From: Armatimonadota bacterium
Lineage (GTDB): Bacteria > Armatimonadota > Zipacnadia > Zipacnadales > UBA11051
Assembly: GCA_013178155.1 (NCBI GenBank)
Contig: JABLXH010000035.1
Coordinates: 1 to 46,064, forward strand
Reading direction: 5' to 3'
Length of the DNA stretch: 46,064 nucleotides
The notes below the pieces were generated by a model that was not told where the DNA came from, ran no database searches, and saw nothing but the letters and a program-made list of their open reading frames with translations. Shown here piece after piece: positions 34,563 through 41,497 of this stretch (its first letter is position 1; each line of letters opens with the position of its first letter). A program made the position numbers and the translations under genes.

Positions 34563-35554
34563 TCGGTGCGGCGGAGCTGGTGGCCGCTGCCGACCTGAAC
34601 GAGCAACTGCTGGAAGAGCGGACCAGGGAGTTCAACTTCAAGCCCTACAAAGACTACCGTGAGATGCTGGAGAAGGAGCAACTCGACGGCGTTACCGTCG
34701 TCACTCCCGACCCCTTCCACAAGCAGATCGTCCTGGACGCGGCCGAGGCCGGGGTGCACGTGCTGTGCGAGAAGCCCCTGGACGTCACCGTCGAGGGCTG
34801 CCAGCAGATGACCGACGCTTGCGCCGCAGCCAACGTGCTGCTGCAGGTGGACTTCCATAAGCGGTATGACGAGTACCATATCGCGATGAAGCAGAAGCTG
34901 GACGCCGGCGACCTGGGCAGGATCCAGTACGGCTACAGCCACATGGAGGACCGCATCGAGGTGCCCAAGGACTGGTTCCCCAACTGGGCCCCCAACTCGT
35001 CGCCGGCCTGGTTCCTGGGCATTCATTTCTACGACCTGGCGCGGTTCCTGATGAACGCGAACGGTGTTGCGGTCTGGGCCACGGGGGCCAAGGGGCGCCT
35101 GAGCAGCCTCGGTGTAGACACGTGGGACTCGATCTCCGCCAAGGTCCTGTTTGACAACGGGGCGACGGTGGCCTTTGACAACTCCTGGATCCTGCCCTAT
35201 GAGTTTGAGGCGGTCGTCAACCAGGGCATCCGCCTGGTGGGTGAGCTGGGTATGCTGGAGTGCGACAGCCAGGATCGCGGCACGGTCACCTGCTGTGTGA
35301 ACGACAAGCCTGGAATGCAGACCCACAACAAGAGCTTCCTGCGCCAGCGCTTTGACAAGCAAGGCCGCGAGGTGTTCGACGGCTACGGGATGGAATCCAT
35401 CGCCGACTTCGCCTACAACGTGAACGTACTGCTGGACGGTGGCACCATCGCCGGCCTGGGGAGCTATCCATCGGGTGTAGATGGAATCGAGGCCACGAAG
35501 ATCGCCGCCGGCGTGCACAAGAGCCTGGAGACTGGCGGCATCGTTCAGCTCTGA
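34563..35554 (+). CDS. Gfo/Idh/MocA-family oxidoreductase lacking its N-terminal GxGxxG segment
   Basis: About 330 residues of an NAD(P)-dependent sugar or inositol-type dehydrogenase. It starts abruptly at GAAELVAAADLNEQLLEERT, i.e. at the second strand of the Rossmann fold. DYREMLEKEQLDGVTVVTPD, the signature CEKPLDVTVE and DFHKRYDE follow, then the C-terminal domain with the catalytic-type GIHFYDLARFLM. The first strand and the dinucleotide-binding GxGxxG loop (about 25-30 residues) are absent. The open frame extends upstream to an ATG at 34319, but that part is antisense to the lyase and has no oxidoreductase character. The only nearby in-frame start is a GTG at 34580. The missing piece and the truncated lyase next door point to one rearrangement or assembly joint. 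Confidence 0.8.
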
Positions 35555-35572
35555 GCCGAGGTGACCCGAGTC

Positions 35573-35598
35573 GGGGCGTGGTGAAACGGCCGCGCCCC
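35573..35598 (+). terminator. Hairpin between Gfo/Idh and cyclase genes
   Basis: GGGGCGTGG (35573-35581) pairs with CCGCGCCCC (35590-35598) over 9 bp with one G-T wobble and an 8-nt loop, starting 18 nt after the oxidoreductase stop. No T-run follows, so termination would be partial or factor-dependent. Confidence 0.4.
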
Positions 35599-35617
35599 AG
35601 TTGTGGACGGTGCGATC

Positions 35618-36286
35618 ATGCCTGAGGACCCCGACGTCTTCGCCATAGACTGGACGCGCTACCGGCTGGTAGACCTGTCATATGCAGTCATCCCGCCGGG
35701 CACACAGGAGCGCCCCTTCGTCACCGAGCGTAGCTTCCTGGCCGACAACAGCTTCAAACACGACGTGCAGACGCACACCCACGTCGGCACACACGTGGAA
35801 GCGCCAGCACACTTCTTCGAGGGCGGGAAGACGGTGCTGGACCTGCCCCTGGAGACCTTCATGGGCCGGTCCGTACTGCTGAAGGTGACCGCTGCCGCTG
35901 CCCACATCCCTCTGACTGCCGAGGGTTGCAGGGCGCTACTGGGTGATGTCATTCAGCCGGGCGATATTGTGCTCTGCACCAATGCAGACCAGGCGAGTCG
36001 CGCCGCTGGCTCCGACGCCTGGCCGTCCCTCTCCCCCGCCGCCGCCCACTGGTTCCTGGAGCAGGGAGTGAAGATAGCGGGCATTGACAACTACTTCCGC
36101 CTGGGCCTGGATGTCGCGATGACGCGCGAGGTGCACGACATCCTGATGTCACGCGACGTCTGCTTCGTGGAGTTCCTGGATCACCTGGACGAGTTGAAAC
36201 AGCCTGTCTTCTACTTCATGGCACTGCCCTTCAAGGTCAGTTCCGATAGCGGCTGGGCGCGAGCCGTGGCCATTGAGGCCCGCTGA
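35618..36286 (+). CDS. Cyclase-family (kynurenine-formamidase-like) metal hydrolase
   Basis: 222 residues, full family length. The metal motif is HDVQTHTHVGTHVEAPAHFF, fitting the HxGTHxxxPxH pattern that binds Mn or Zn in this family; SYAVIPPGT and a C-terminal GIDNYFRLGLDVAMTREVH support it. These enzymes hydrolyse formamides, lactones or cyclic amides; the substrate here is unknown. ATG 35618 is the family-like start; a GTG at 35603 would add five residues and has no better ribosome-binding site. It is followed after 15 bp by the NagB-like gene (AGGAG before its ATG), so the two are likely co-transcribed, suggesting a sugar-derived substrate. Confidence 0.87.
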   Translation: MPEDPDVFAIDWTRYRLVDLSYAVIPPGTQERPFVTERSFLADNSFKHDVQTHTHVGTHVEAPAHFFEGGKTVLDLPLETFMGRSVLLKVTAAAAHIPLTAEGCRALLGDVIQPGDIVLCTNADQASRAAGSDAWPSLSPAAAHWFLEQGVKIAGIDNYFRLGLDVAMTREVHDILMSRDVCFVEFLDHLDELKQPVFYFMALPFKVSSDSGWARAVAIEAR

Positions 36287-36301
36287 CTCAGGAGAACGAG
36301 C

Positions 36302-37288
36302 ATGCCCTCCCTGGACCCTGCTTTCGAGATCAGAGCCCCGCAGCCGGTAGCCCTCGTTCCGGCTGGCAGGCTGCAGGTCGCGGTGTATGAGACCGCGGAA
36401 CAGATGGGTCTGGCCAGCGCTCTGGCTATCGCCGGCGAGCAGTGCCGTCTGGTTGATGAGCAGGGCGAGACCAGTATCCAGTTGATGGCTGCCCCATCCG
36501 CCTTTGCTTTCTACAGGGCGTATGCGGGTCTGGCGAGGCTTTCTCCCCGGCTCCAGCAGGCCATCGCTCAGACGCACTTCTTCCAGTTCGATGACTACAT
36601 GCTGCCCGCGCATCACCAGGCCTCGTTCCGCTTCTTACTGACCCATCACTTCTTCGCTCACCTGGCGGACTGGTACGACAGCGCCAAGGTGCACTTCTTC
36701 CAGCCGGACGTGCTGGGTCCCGAACAAGCTTGCGACGACTACGTGGCTCTGCTTACGGCCCACGGCCCCGACCTGATGCTGAAGGGACAGGGAGAGGACG
36801 GCCACTGGGGCTTCCACCAGCCGGGCATACCTATCGAGGGTGAGCCGCGGTTCATCACGGTCGAGATGAACGAGATGAACCTGGCGCAGCAGATGCGGGA
36901 CCATCCGAGCCTCTTCCGCCGCCGTGAGGACGTGCCGGCTTTCGCCTACACGGCCAATGTGCCACTGTTCATGCGCACCCGTGTCCTTATCGAGGACAAC
37001 GTCCCGCAGGCCGCGAAGGCCTACGCGGTTCTGGCCGCCTATGGCAACGACGTGGTGGACGCCTGCTGTCCTTCCGGGGCGCTGAAGCGACACGCGTCGG
37101 CTGTGGCGCGGACAACCCTGGCAGCCGCCTGGGCCCTGCTGGAGTACCGCGAACGCGGCTGCCTGTCTGCCGATGCCATGGCCCGTCTGGACGCTATCTG
37201 GGATACCCCCGGCGACCCTGCGGCCACCGATGCCAAGCGCCGCTTCATGCGACAGTCCCTGGCCACGCTGGGGATACAGCACGAGTAG
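36302..37288 (+). CDS. Glucosamine-6-phosphate deaminase (NagB)-like protein
   Basis: 328 residues, somewhat longer than NagB (about 266). The fold signature is present: AEQMGLASALAIAGEQ at the N-terminus, HFFQFDDYMLP with Asp97 at the position of the NagB base (NLDEY), SFRFLLTHHFF, and GEDGHWGFHQPG with Asp166 and His168. The Glu of the NagB relay (HIAFNEP) is Gln173 here, so deaminase activity cannot be assumed; an isomerase, lactonase or altered sugar-phosphate specificity is possible. The family acts in the cytoplasm on amino-sugar phosphates, which would suit the GH123-like enzyme in the window. AGGAG precedes the ATG. It shares an operon with the cyclase gene. Confidence 0.82.
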   Translation: MPSLDPAFEIRAPQPVALVPAGRLQVAVYETAEQMGLASALAIAGEQCRLVDEQGETSIQLMAAPSAFAFYRAYAGLARLSPRLQQAIAQTHFFQFDDYMLPAHHQASFRFLLTHHFFAHLADWYDSAKVHFFQPDVLGPEQACDDYVALLTAHGPDLMLKGQGEDGHWGFHQPGIPIEGEPRFITVEMNEMNLAQQMRDHPSLFRRREDVPAFAYTANVPLFMRTRVLIEDNVPQAAKAYAVLAAYGNDVVDACCPSGALKRHASAVARTTLAAAWALLEYRERGCLSADAMARLDAIWDTPGDPAATDAKRRFMRQSLATLGIQHE

Positions 37289-37304
37289 CGGGCTGGTGAT
37301 GGGC

Positions 37305-37333
37305 TTCACATCGCCAGCAGGACACGGTATAAT
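37305..37333 (+). promoter_or_regulatory. Near-consensus sigma70-type promoter for a small secreted protein
   Basis: TTCACA (37305-37310, five of six to TTGACA), exactly 17 bp, then TATAAT (37328-37333, perfect). It is the best promoter match I find in the window. The implied start near 37340 gives a leader of about 17-23 nt with AACAGGGGG before the ATG. Confidence 0.75.
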
Positions 37334-37356
37334 GTCGCTGCAACGGAACAGGGGGT

Positions 37357-37680
37357 ATGGCCATGTCGAGGCAGTATGTGGTGTTCCTGACGTTTGCGGT
37401 GGTGGCGCTCGCACTGGCGGCCGCTGTTGCCATGGCAGAGCCGATCAGTGCCGGTACCGCGCCCGGCAAGGTGGCGCCCGCAAGCAAGTCCTACGTCACG
37501 GGCAAGCACTACCCGCTGGGCGGCAGCATAGCGGGCATGTTCTCTATCGGCGGCCCGTGGACGCAACCGTTCAACGGCACTCGCCCCTATTCCGAGTGGC
37601 CGGACCGCGCGCTGGTCTCCGGACGCAAGCCCGCGATGTCAAGGGAGTACGTCATCCTGGGTTCTCGGCGGCGCGAGTAG
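37357..37680 (+). CDS. Small secreted protein of unknown function
   Basis: 107 residues: basic start (MSRQ), hydrophobic core YVVFLTFAVVALALAAAVAMA and a probable cleavage after AMA, leaving about 80 mature residues. The mature part contains SKSYVTGKHYPLGGSIAGMF, GGPWTQPFNGTRPYSEW and a basic end (GSRRRE), with no Cys, no repeat and no enzyme motif. A start two codons downstream (ATG 37363) is equally possible. The gene stands alone between its own strong promoter and a GC-rich terminator hairpin, so it is probably expressed highly and independently. I do not recognise a family. The absence of a lipobox argues against a lipoprotein. Confidence 0.75.
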   Translation: MAMSRQYVVFLTFAVVALALAAAVAMAEPISAGTAPGKVAPASKSYVTGKHYPLGGSIAGMFSIGGPWTQPFNGTRPYSEWPDRALVSGRKPAMSREYVILGSRRRE

Positions 37681-37707
37681 GTTCTGCACCCCGCAAGTAG
37701 CTCTATC

Positions 37708-37742
37708 AGCCCCCGGCCGGCCTTGGCGTCGGGCCGGGGGCT
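37708..37742 (+). terminator. Terminator hairpin after the small secreted protein
   Basis: AGCCCCCGGCC (37708-37718) and GGCCGGGGGCT (37732-37742) form a perfect 11-bp stem with a 13-nt loop, 28 nt after the stop, followed by TGCTTACC. The lack of a full T-run makes it imperfect, but stem strength and position fit a terminator. Confidence 0.65.
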
Positions 37743-37805
37743 TGCTTACCGTGACTCGACGGAGGCCACGGTGGGACTCCGGTACTGACACAGGATGTGA
37801 ACCCG

Positions 37806-39128
37806 ATGCCGAGGATCGTGACCGAACTGCCAGGACCCAGGGCGCAAGCCTTCCTGGCGAAGTCCAAGCAGTATGAGCCGCAGTCCATGAGCGACCAGGT
37901 GCCTCTGGTGTGGGACCATGCCCAGGGCTGCACCATCTGGGATGTGGACGGCAACGAGTTTCTCGACTGGTCCAGCGGCGTGCTGGTCACCAATTGCGGC
38001 CATTCGCACCCGCAGTACGTTGCCGCTGTGCAGGATCAGGCCGGGAAGCTCATCAACTGCTATGACTTTCTGTCTCAGCCCCGCGCGGAGCTGGCGGAGA
38101 AGCTGGTGAGCATCACTCCGCCGCATCTGGACCGCTGCTTCCTGGTCACGACCGGCACCGATGCCACCGAGGCCGCCCTGCGCATGGCGCGCCGGGCCTC
38201 CAAGGGGTGGGAAGTGCTGTCTTTCCACAACGCCTTCCATGGTCGCACCTATGGTGCGGCCTCGGCAGGTGGTACCCAGGGCGTCAAACTGGGCTTCGGC
38301 CCCATGGTCCCTGGCTTCATCCACGCCCCCTTCCCCTACTGCTATCGCTGCCCCTTCGGACGCTGTCTGGACGAGTGTGGGCTCTTCTGCCTGGAGTACC
38401 TCGACTACCTCGTTTCCAAGGAATCCTGCGGGGAGCTTTGTGCCGTCATCACTGAGCCCTACCAGGGGGGCGCCGGCTCCATCACCCCCCCGCCGGGGTA
38501 CTTTGAAGGCCTTGAGCGGTGGGCACGCAGCCGCGGTATGTACTTCATCTTCGATGAAGTGCAGTCGTCCTTTGGTCGCACCGGCAAGATGTTTGCTTTC
38601 GAGCACTTCGACATCAAGCCGGACCTGGTCACCCTGGGTAAGGGCCTGGGCAGCGGTGTGCCGTGCTCGGCGGTCATGGGCACCAGCGAGATCATGGATA
38701 TCCTGCCACCGGGGAGCATGGGCAGCACCAATGGCGGCAATCCGTTGTCCTCGCGCGCCGCGCTGGCGGCGATTGACATTATTGAGAAAGAGGGCCTTGT
38801 TGCCAACGCCGCTCGCATCGGTGAGGTCTTCAAGGCCCGCTTCGAGGCGATCCAGCAGCGTCACTGCCAGCTTGGCGACATCCGGGGTTACGGTCTGGTC
38901 TACGGCCTGGAGTTGGTCACCGACCCCGAGTCCAGGACGCCTGACGCCGACCTGACACGCCGTACCATCAACGCCGCCTTCCGGCGCGGCCTGTGCATCA
39001 TCGCGCCCATCGGCGTGCACAAGAACGTCATCCGGGTGGCTCCCCCCCTTGTCATCACCGAGGCCGAAGCCAGGGAGTCCCTGGATATATTCGAGGCCGC
39101 TTTTGAGGCAGCCCTGGCAGGTGAGTAG
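37806..39128 (+). CDS. Class-III PLP aminotransferase (GabT-like) with a cysteine cluster
   Basis: 440 residues, full length. Fold-type I motifs: WDVDGNEFLDWSSGVLVTNCGHSHP near the N-terminus, TTGTDATEAALRMAR, FHNAFHGRTYGA, the cofactor Asp in YFIFDEVQSSFGRTGKMFAFEH and the Schiff-base Lys279 in VTLGKGLGSGVP. Families with this pattern transfer amino groups from 4-aminobutyrate, ornithine-like or other omega-amines; the exact donor is unknown. An insertion, CYRCPFGRCLDECGLFC, holds five regularly spaced Cys, a pattern seen in some archaeal and thermophile relatives. A GTG at 37797 is three codons upstream; ATG 37806 has AGGA at about 10 nt. It heads a five-gene plus-strand unit. Confidence 0.9.
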   Translation: MPRIVTELPGPRAQAFLAKSKQYEPQSMSDQVPLVWDHAQGCTIWDVDGNEFLDWSSGVLVTNCGHSHPQYVAAVQDQAGKLINCYDFLSQPRAELAEKLVSITPPHLDRCFLVTTGTDATEAALRMARRASKGWEVLSFHNAFHGRTYGAASAGGTQGVKLGFGPMVPGFIHAPFPYCYRCPFGRCLDECGLFCLEYLDYLVSKESCGELCAVITEPYQGGAGSITPPPGYFEGLERWARSRGMYFIFDEVQSSFGRTGKMFAFEHFDIKPDLVTLGKGLGSGVPCSAVMGTSEIMDILPPGSMGSTNGGNPLSSRAALAAIDIIEKEGLVANAARIGEVFKARFEAIQQRHCQLGDIRGYGLVYGLELVTDPESRTPDADLTRRTINAAFRRGLCIIAPIGVHKNVIRVAPPLVITEAEARESLDIFEAAFEAALAGE

Positions 39129-39158
39129 GCACTCTTGCAGCCGGCCGCAGGGGTGGCG

Positions 39159-39821
39159 ATGGACGACGGGTGGCTCTATTGGCTCGGTCTGATCGCGCTG
39201 CTGTTGGTGCTGCTGGCCCTGGCGCCGCGGCTCTTGGCGAGGCTGGTGCGCCGACTGGCAGATGTGGAGAGCCGACGTCTTGGTCGTAAGCTCCGTCGTC
39301 GCCTGAGCGCCGTCAACCAGCGGCGACGCGAACTGGGACTGGAGCCGTTCCCCTCGCTGGAAGAGTTCGAGCGCCTGACAGTGGAGTACGTCAGGCAACT
39401 GATGCCCCGGGAAGCCGGTGTCCGCCGCAGGGAGCCGTTCTATGGTGGCGCGCTGGACATTTCGTTCGACGGGGTTGTCGTGCTGGGAGATGTGCAGCCC
39501 GACCCGGAACTGCGCGATGTGGTGCACCTGGGCGAGTTCGTCCAACATGCCGAGCCTGGCGCTCTCTTCCTTGCCGATCTGGGCACCGGGCACACCTGGC
39601 AGGTCCACTGCGGTATCGTGATCTACTACGGCTCCTTCCTGCAGTGGTTCGCCGAGGCGCCAAGAGAGCAAGTGCTGGCCGAACTGCGCGAGACCGTGGC
39701 CCACGAGCTTCGGCACCTGCTGGATGAAGAGGAGCATGTGCCCTTGCGGAGTTCGCTGGCCTGGTCCGACCTCAAGCAACACCATCGCTGGCAAAGGTGG
39801 CTGCAAGAACATGAGCCATGA
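39159..39821 (+). CDS. Membrane-anchored minimal zincin metalloprotease-like protein
   Basis: 220 residues: one N-terminal transmembrane helix (YWLGLIALLLVLLALAPRLL), an Arg-rich juxtamembrane helix (RRLADVESRRLGRKLRRRL), then a compact globular domain ending in the zinc motif ETVAHELRHLLDEEEH (His182, Glu183, His186). The third ligand is likely in the downstream acidic/His stretch. It resembles the metallopeptidase-fold family (possible zinc metalloprotease, PF06262-like), here fused to a membrane anchor. Target unknown. ATG 39159 has AGGGGTGG upstream; the TTG at 39135 is less likely. It overlaps the GNAT gene by 11 bp, implying coupling. Confidence 0.8.
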   Translation: MDDGWLYWLGLIALLLVLLALAPRLLARLVRRLADVESRRLGRKLRRRLSAVNQRRRELGLEPFPSLEEFERLTVEYVRQLMPREAGVRRREPFYGGALDISFDGVVVLGDVQPDPELRDVVHLGEFVQHAEPGALFLADLGTGHTWQVHCGIVIYYGSFLQWFAEAPREQVLAELRETVAHELRHLLDEEEHVPLRSSLAWSDLKQHHRWQRWLQEHEP

Positions 39822-40761
39822 CGTCACTCCCGAGCCGAGGGACGCACTCATCGCCAGCACGTTGAACGCCGCCTGGCAGGCCGCGCGCTCCCTCCCGCGG
39901 GTAGTGGCCTTCCTGGACGAAATATCGATTCTGACTGCCCAGGCAGTCGCCGCACGCCGCCATAGGGGCGGTGACGACCACGCCTGGTTCTGCGACGAAG
40001 TCGCCGGGGAGCCCGTGGCTCTGGTGGAGGTGGGTGTAACCGGAGAGGGTCGGGGTGAACTGGGATGGTTTGGCACTCACCCTGACTACCGGCGCCAGGG
40101 ACGGGCGTCTGAGTGTCTGCGTCGGGCCCTCGCGTGGCTCCGCGAGCGTGGAGTCCGCGAGGTTCAGACGGCCGATTTCGTGGACTCGCGTCTGAGCGAC
40201 GCGTGCGGCTTCCTGGAGGCCCACGGCTTCCAGTGGCGTGACAGCGACCAGCAGAACATGGTCATGCAGATAGACCTGGCTGCCTACACCCCTCGACCGA
40301 TCACGCTGCCACCGGGTTACTCCTTTGTGACCCTGACCACTGCCCTCGTGCCGGCGTGGTGTGCTGTCAAGGATGCCGTCTTTGGAGGGAAGACCGAGGC
40401 CGAGTGGTTCGAGCAGACCTTCGGGCGACGCTGGGATTTCGACCCGACGGGCTGGTTCCTGCTGGAGCACCAGGGAGAAATGGTCGGCATCTCCGGTGCC
40501 GACATCTTCCGCGACCCTGCCGACCCCTCACGTCTGACCGGCTGTCAGATCGAGTACGTGGGGGTGCTCACCGAGCACCGCGGGAAGCGTCTGGGCGAGG
40601 CCCTGGTGGCGCACTGTCTGAACTACGCCAAGGCGCTGGACGCCCGGCCCTGCCAACTCATCACCCAGCCCTTCCGCATTCCGGCAGTCACGCTGTATGA
40701 GAGCCTAGGCTTTCGCATTGTCAGACACAACCGAACTTACTCCCTGACCCTGCAACTGTGA
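39811..40761 (+). CDS. Tandem-domain GNAT N-acetyltransferase
   Basis: 316 residues with two GNAT folds. The first (about 1-160) has GWFGTHPDYRRQGRASECLRRALAWLRERG, matching the acetyl-CoA-binding RxxGxG/A loop. The second (about 165-316) has EYVGVLTEHRGKRLGEALVAHCLNYA and ends in ALYESLGFRIVRH-type strands (VTLYESLGFRIVRHNRTYSL). Both domains keep a recognisable CoA loop, so either may be active. Tandem GNATs include mycothiol synthase and aminoglycoside acetyltransferases, but nothing here points to either. ATG 39811 is used; the longer ORF from 39724 overlaps the protease. The next gene starts within its stop codon. Confidence 0.87.
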   Translation: MSHDVTPEPRDALIASTLNAAWQAARSLPRVVAFLDEISILTAQAVAARRHRGGDDHAWFCDEVAGEPVALVEVGVTGEGRGELGWFGTHPDYRRQGRASECLRRALAWLRERGVREVQTADFVDSRLSDACGFLEAHGFQWRDSDQQNMVMQIDLAAYTPRPITLPPGYSFVTLTTALVPAWCAVKDAVFGGKTEAEWFEQTFGRRWDFDPTGWFLLEHQGEMVGISGADIFRDPADPSRLTGCQIEYVGVLTEHRGKRLGEALVAHCLNYAKALDARPCQLITQPFRIPAVTLYESLGFRIVRHNRTYSLTLQL

Positions 40762-41432
40762 ACGAGCGCGAAGCCGCCGTGGAGCGGCTCTTCTCCCGGA
40801 TCGCCCCGAACTACGGCGTGCTGAACACCGTACTGACCTTCGGGCTGCACCGCCTGTGGCGGCGCTTCGCCACGCGCAAGGTGCCCCAGGGGCAGGGGAC
40901 CACGGCGCTTGACCTGTGTGCGGGTACGGGAGACTTCGCGGTCGCGCTGCGGCGGACAGGCACCACAGTCATCGCCGCCGATCTGTCAGCCCCCATGTTG
41001 ACCATAGCGCGCCACCGCTCACACGGAGCCCTGCCGGTGGTGGTGGCCGATGGCTTTCAGTTGCCCTTTGCGTCGGGCTGTTTCGATGCCGTAACCGTTG
41101 GCTTCGGCCTGCGTCACGCCCAGCAGGACCTGCCGGCGCTGCTGCGTGAGGTCCGACGGGTGCTTCGGGACTCCGGAAAGCTGGTGGTACTGGAGTTGTC
41201 CCATCCCCCCGCGCCTCTGTGGCGCTGGCTCACCGGCCTTTACATCCAGGCCCTGATACCGCTCATAGGCGCAGTGGTTGATGCTGAAGCGTACCGGTAC
41301 CTGGCACAATCGCTGAGAGGCTATCCGGATGCACCGACGTTGCAGGCAATGCTGTTGGCCAGTGGCTTTGCCGCCTGTGAGTACCATCTGCTGACCGGGG
41401 GGATCGTGGCCGTCCATGTCGCGACGGCCTGA
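40758..41432 (+). CDS. menG: Demethylmenaquinone/ubiquinone C-methyltransferase (MenG/UbiE type)
   Basis: 224 residues, family length. N-terminal VERLFSRIAPNYGVLNTVLTFG is the UbiE/MenG start motif; SAM motif I is LDLCAGTGDFAVAL (Asp52 to Gly58 onward); then VIAADLSAPML, VVADGFQLPFASGCFDAVTVGFGLRH and the C-terminal VDAEAYRYLAQSLRGYP. It would methylate demethylmenaquinol with S-adenosylmethionine, the last step of menaquinone synthesis. The short C-terminus and GLRH (GLRN in typical members) are minor deviations. The GTG start overlaps the GNAT stop (GTGA), so translation is coupled. No other men genes are in the window, so the symbol rests on motif resemblance. Confidence 0.85.
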   Translation: MNEREAAVERLFSRIAPNYGVLNTVLTFGLHRLWRRFATRKVPQGQGTTALDLCAGTGDFAVALRRTGTTVIAADLSAPMLTIARHRSHGALPVVVADGFQLPFASGCFDAVTVGFGLRHAQQDLPALLREVRRVLRDSGKLVVLELSHPPAPLWRWLTGLYIQALIPLIGAVVDAEAYRYLAQSLRGYPDAPTLQAMLLASGFAACEYHLLTGGIVAVHVATA

Positions 41433-41473
41433 GACTCCAACGGCAACTGCCCCCGGGTGCGAATCGGGGACGG

Positions 41474-41485
41474 GGTCCGCGGACC
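41474..41485. promoter_or_regulatory. 12-bp perfect palindrome before the third URO-D gene
   Basis: GGTCCGCGGACC reads the same on both strands and lies just before the ribosome-binding site (AAGGAG) of the gene at 41498. It may be an operator or a small RNA hairpin; a chance palindrome in GC-rich DNA is also possible. Confidence 0.25.
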
Positions 41486-41497
41486 AAGGAGCAAGCA

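Noticed and set aside
34549-35518. N-terminal extension of the heparinase-like frame to 35518
   Set aside because: It runs antisense through the recognisable Gfo/Idh domain and shows no lyase or signal-peptide features, so the lyase is taken to end at the junction.
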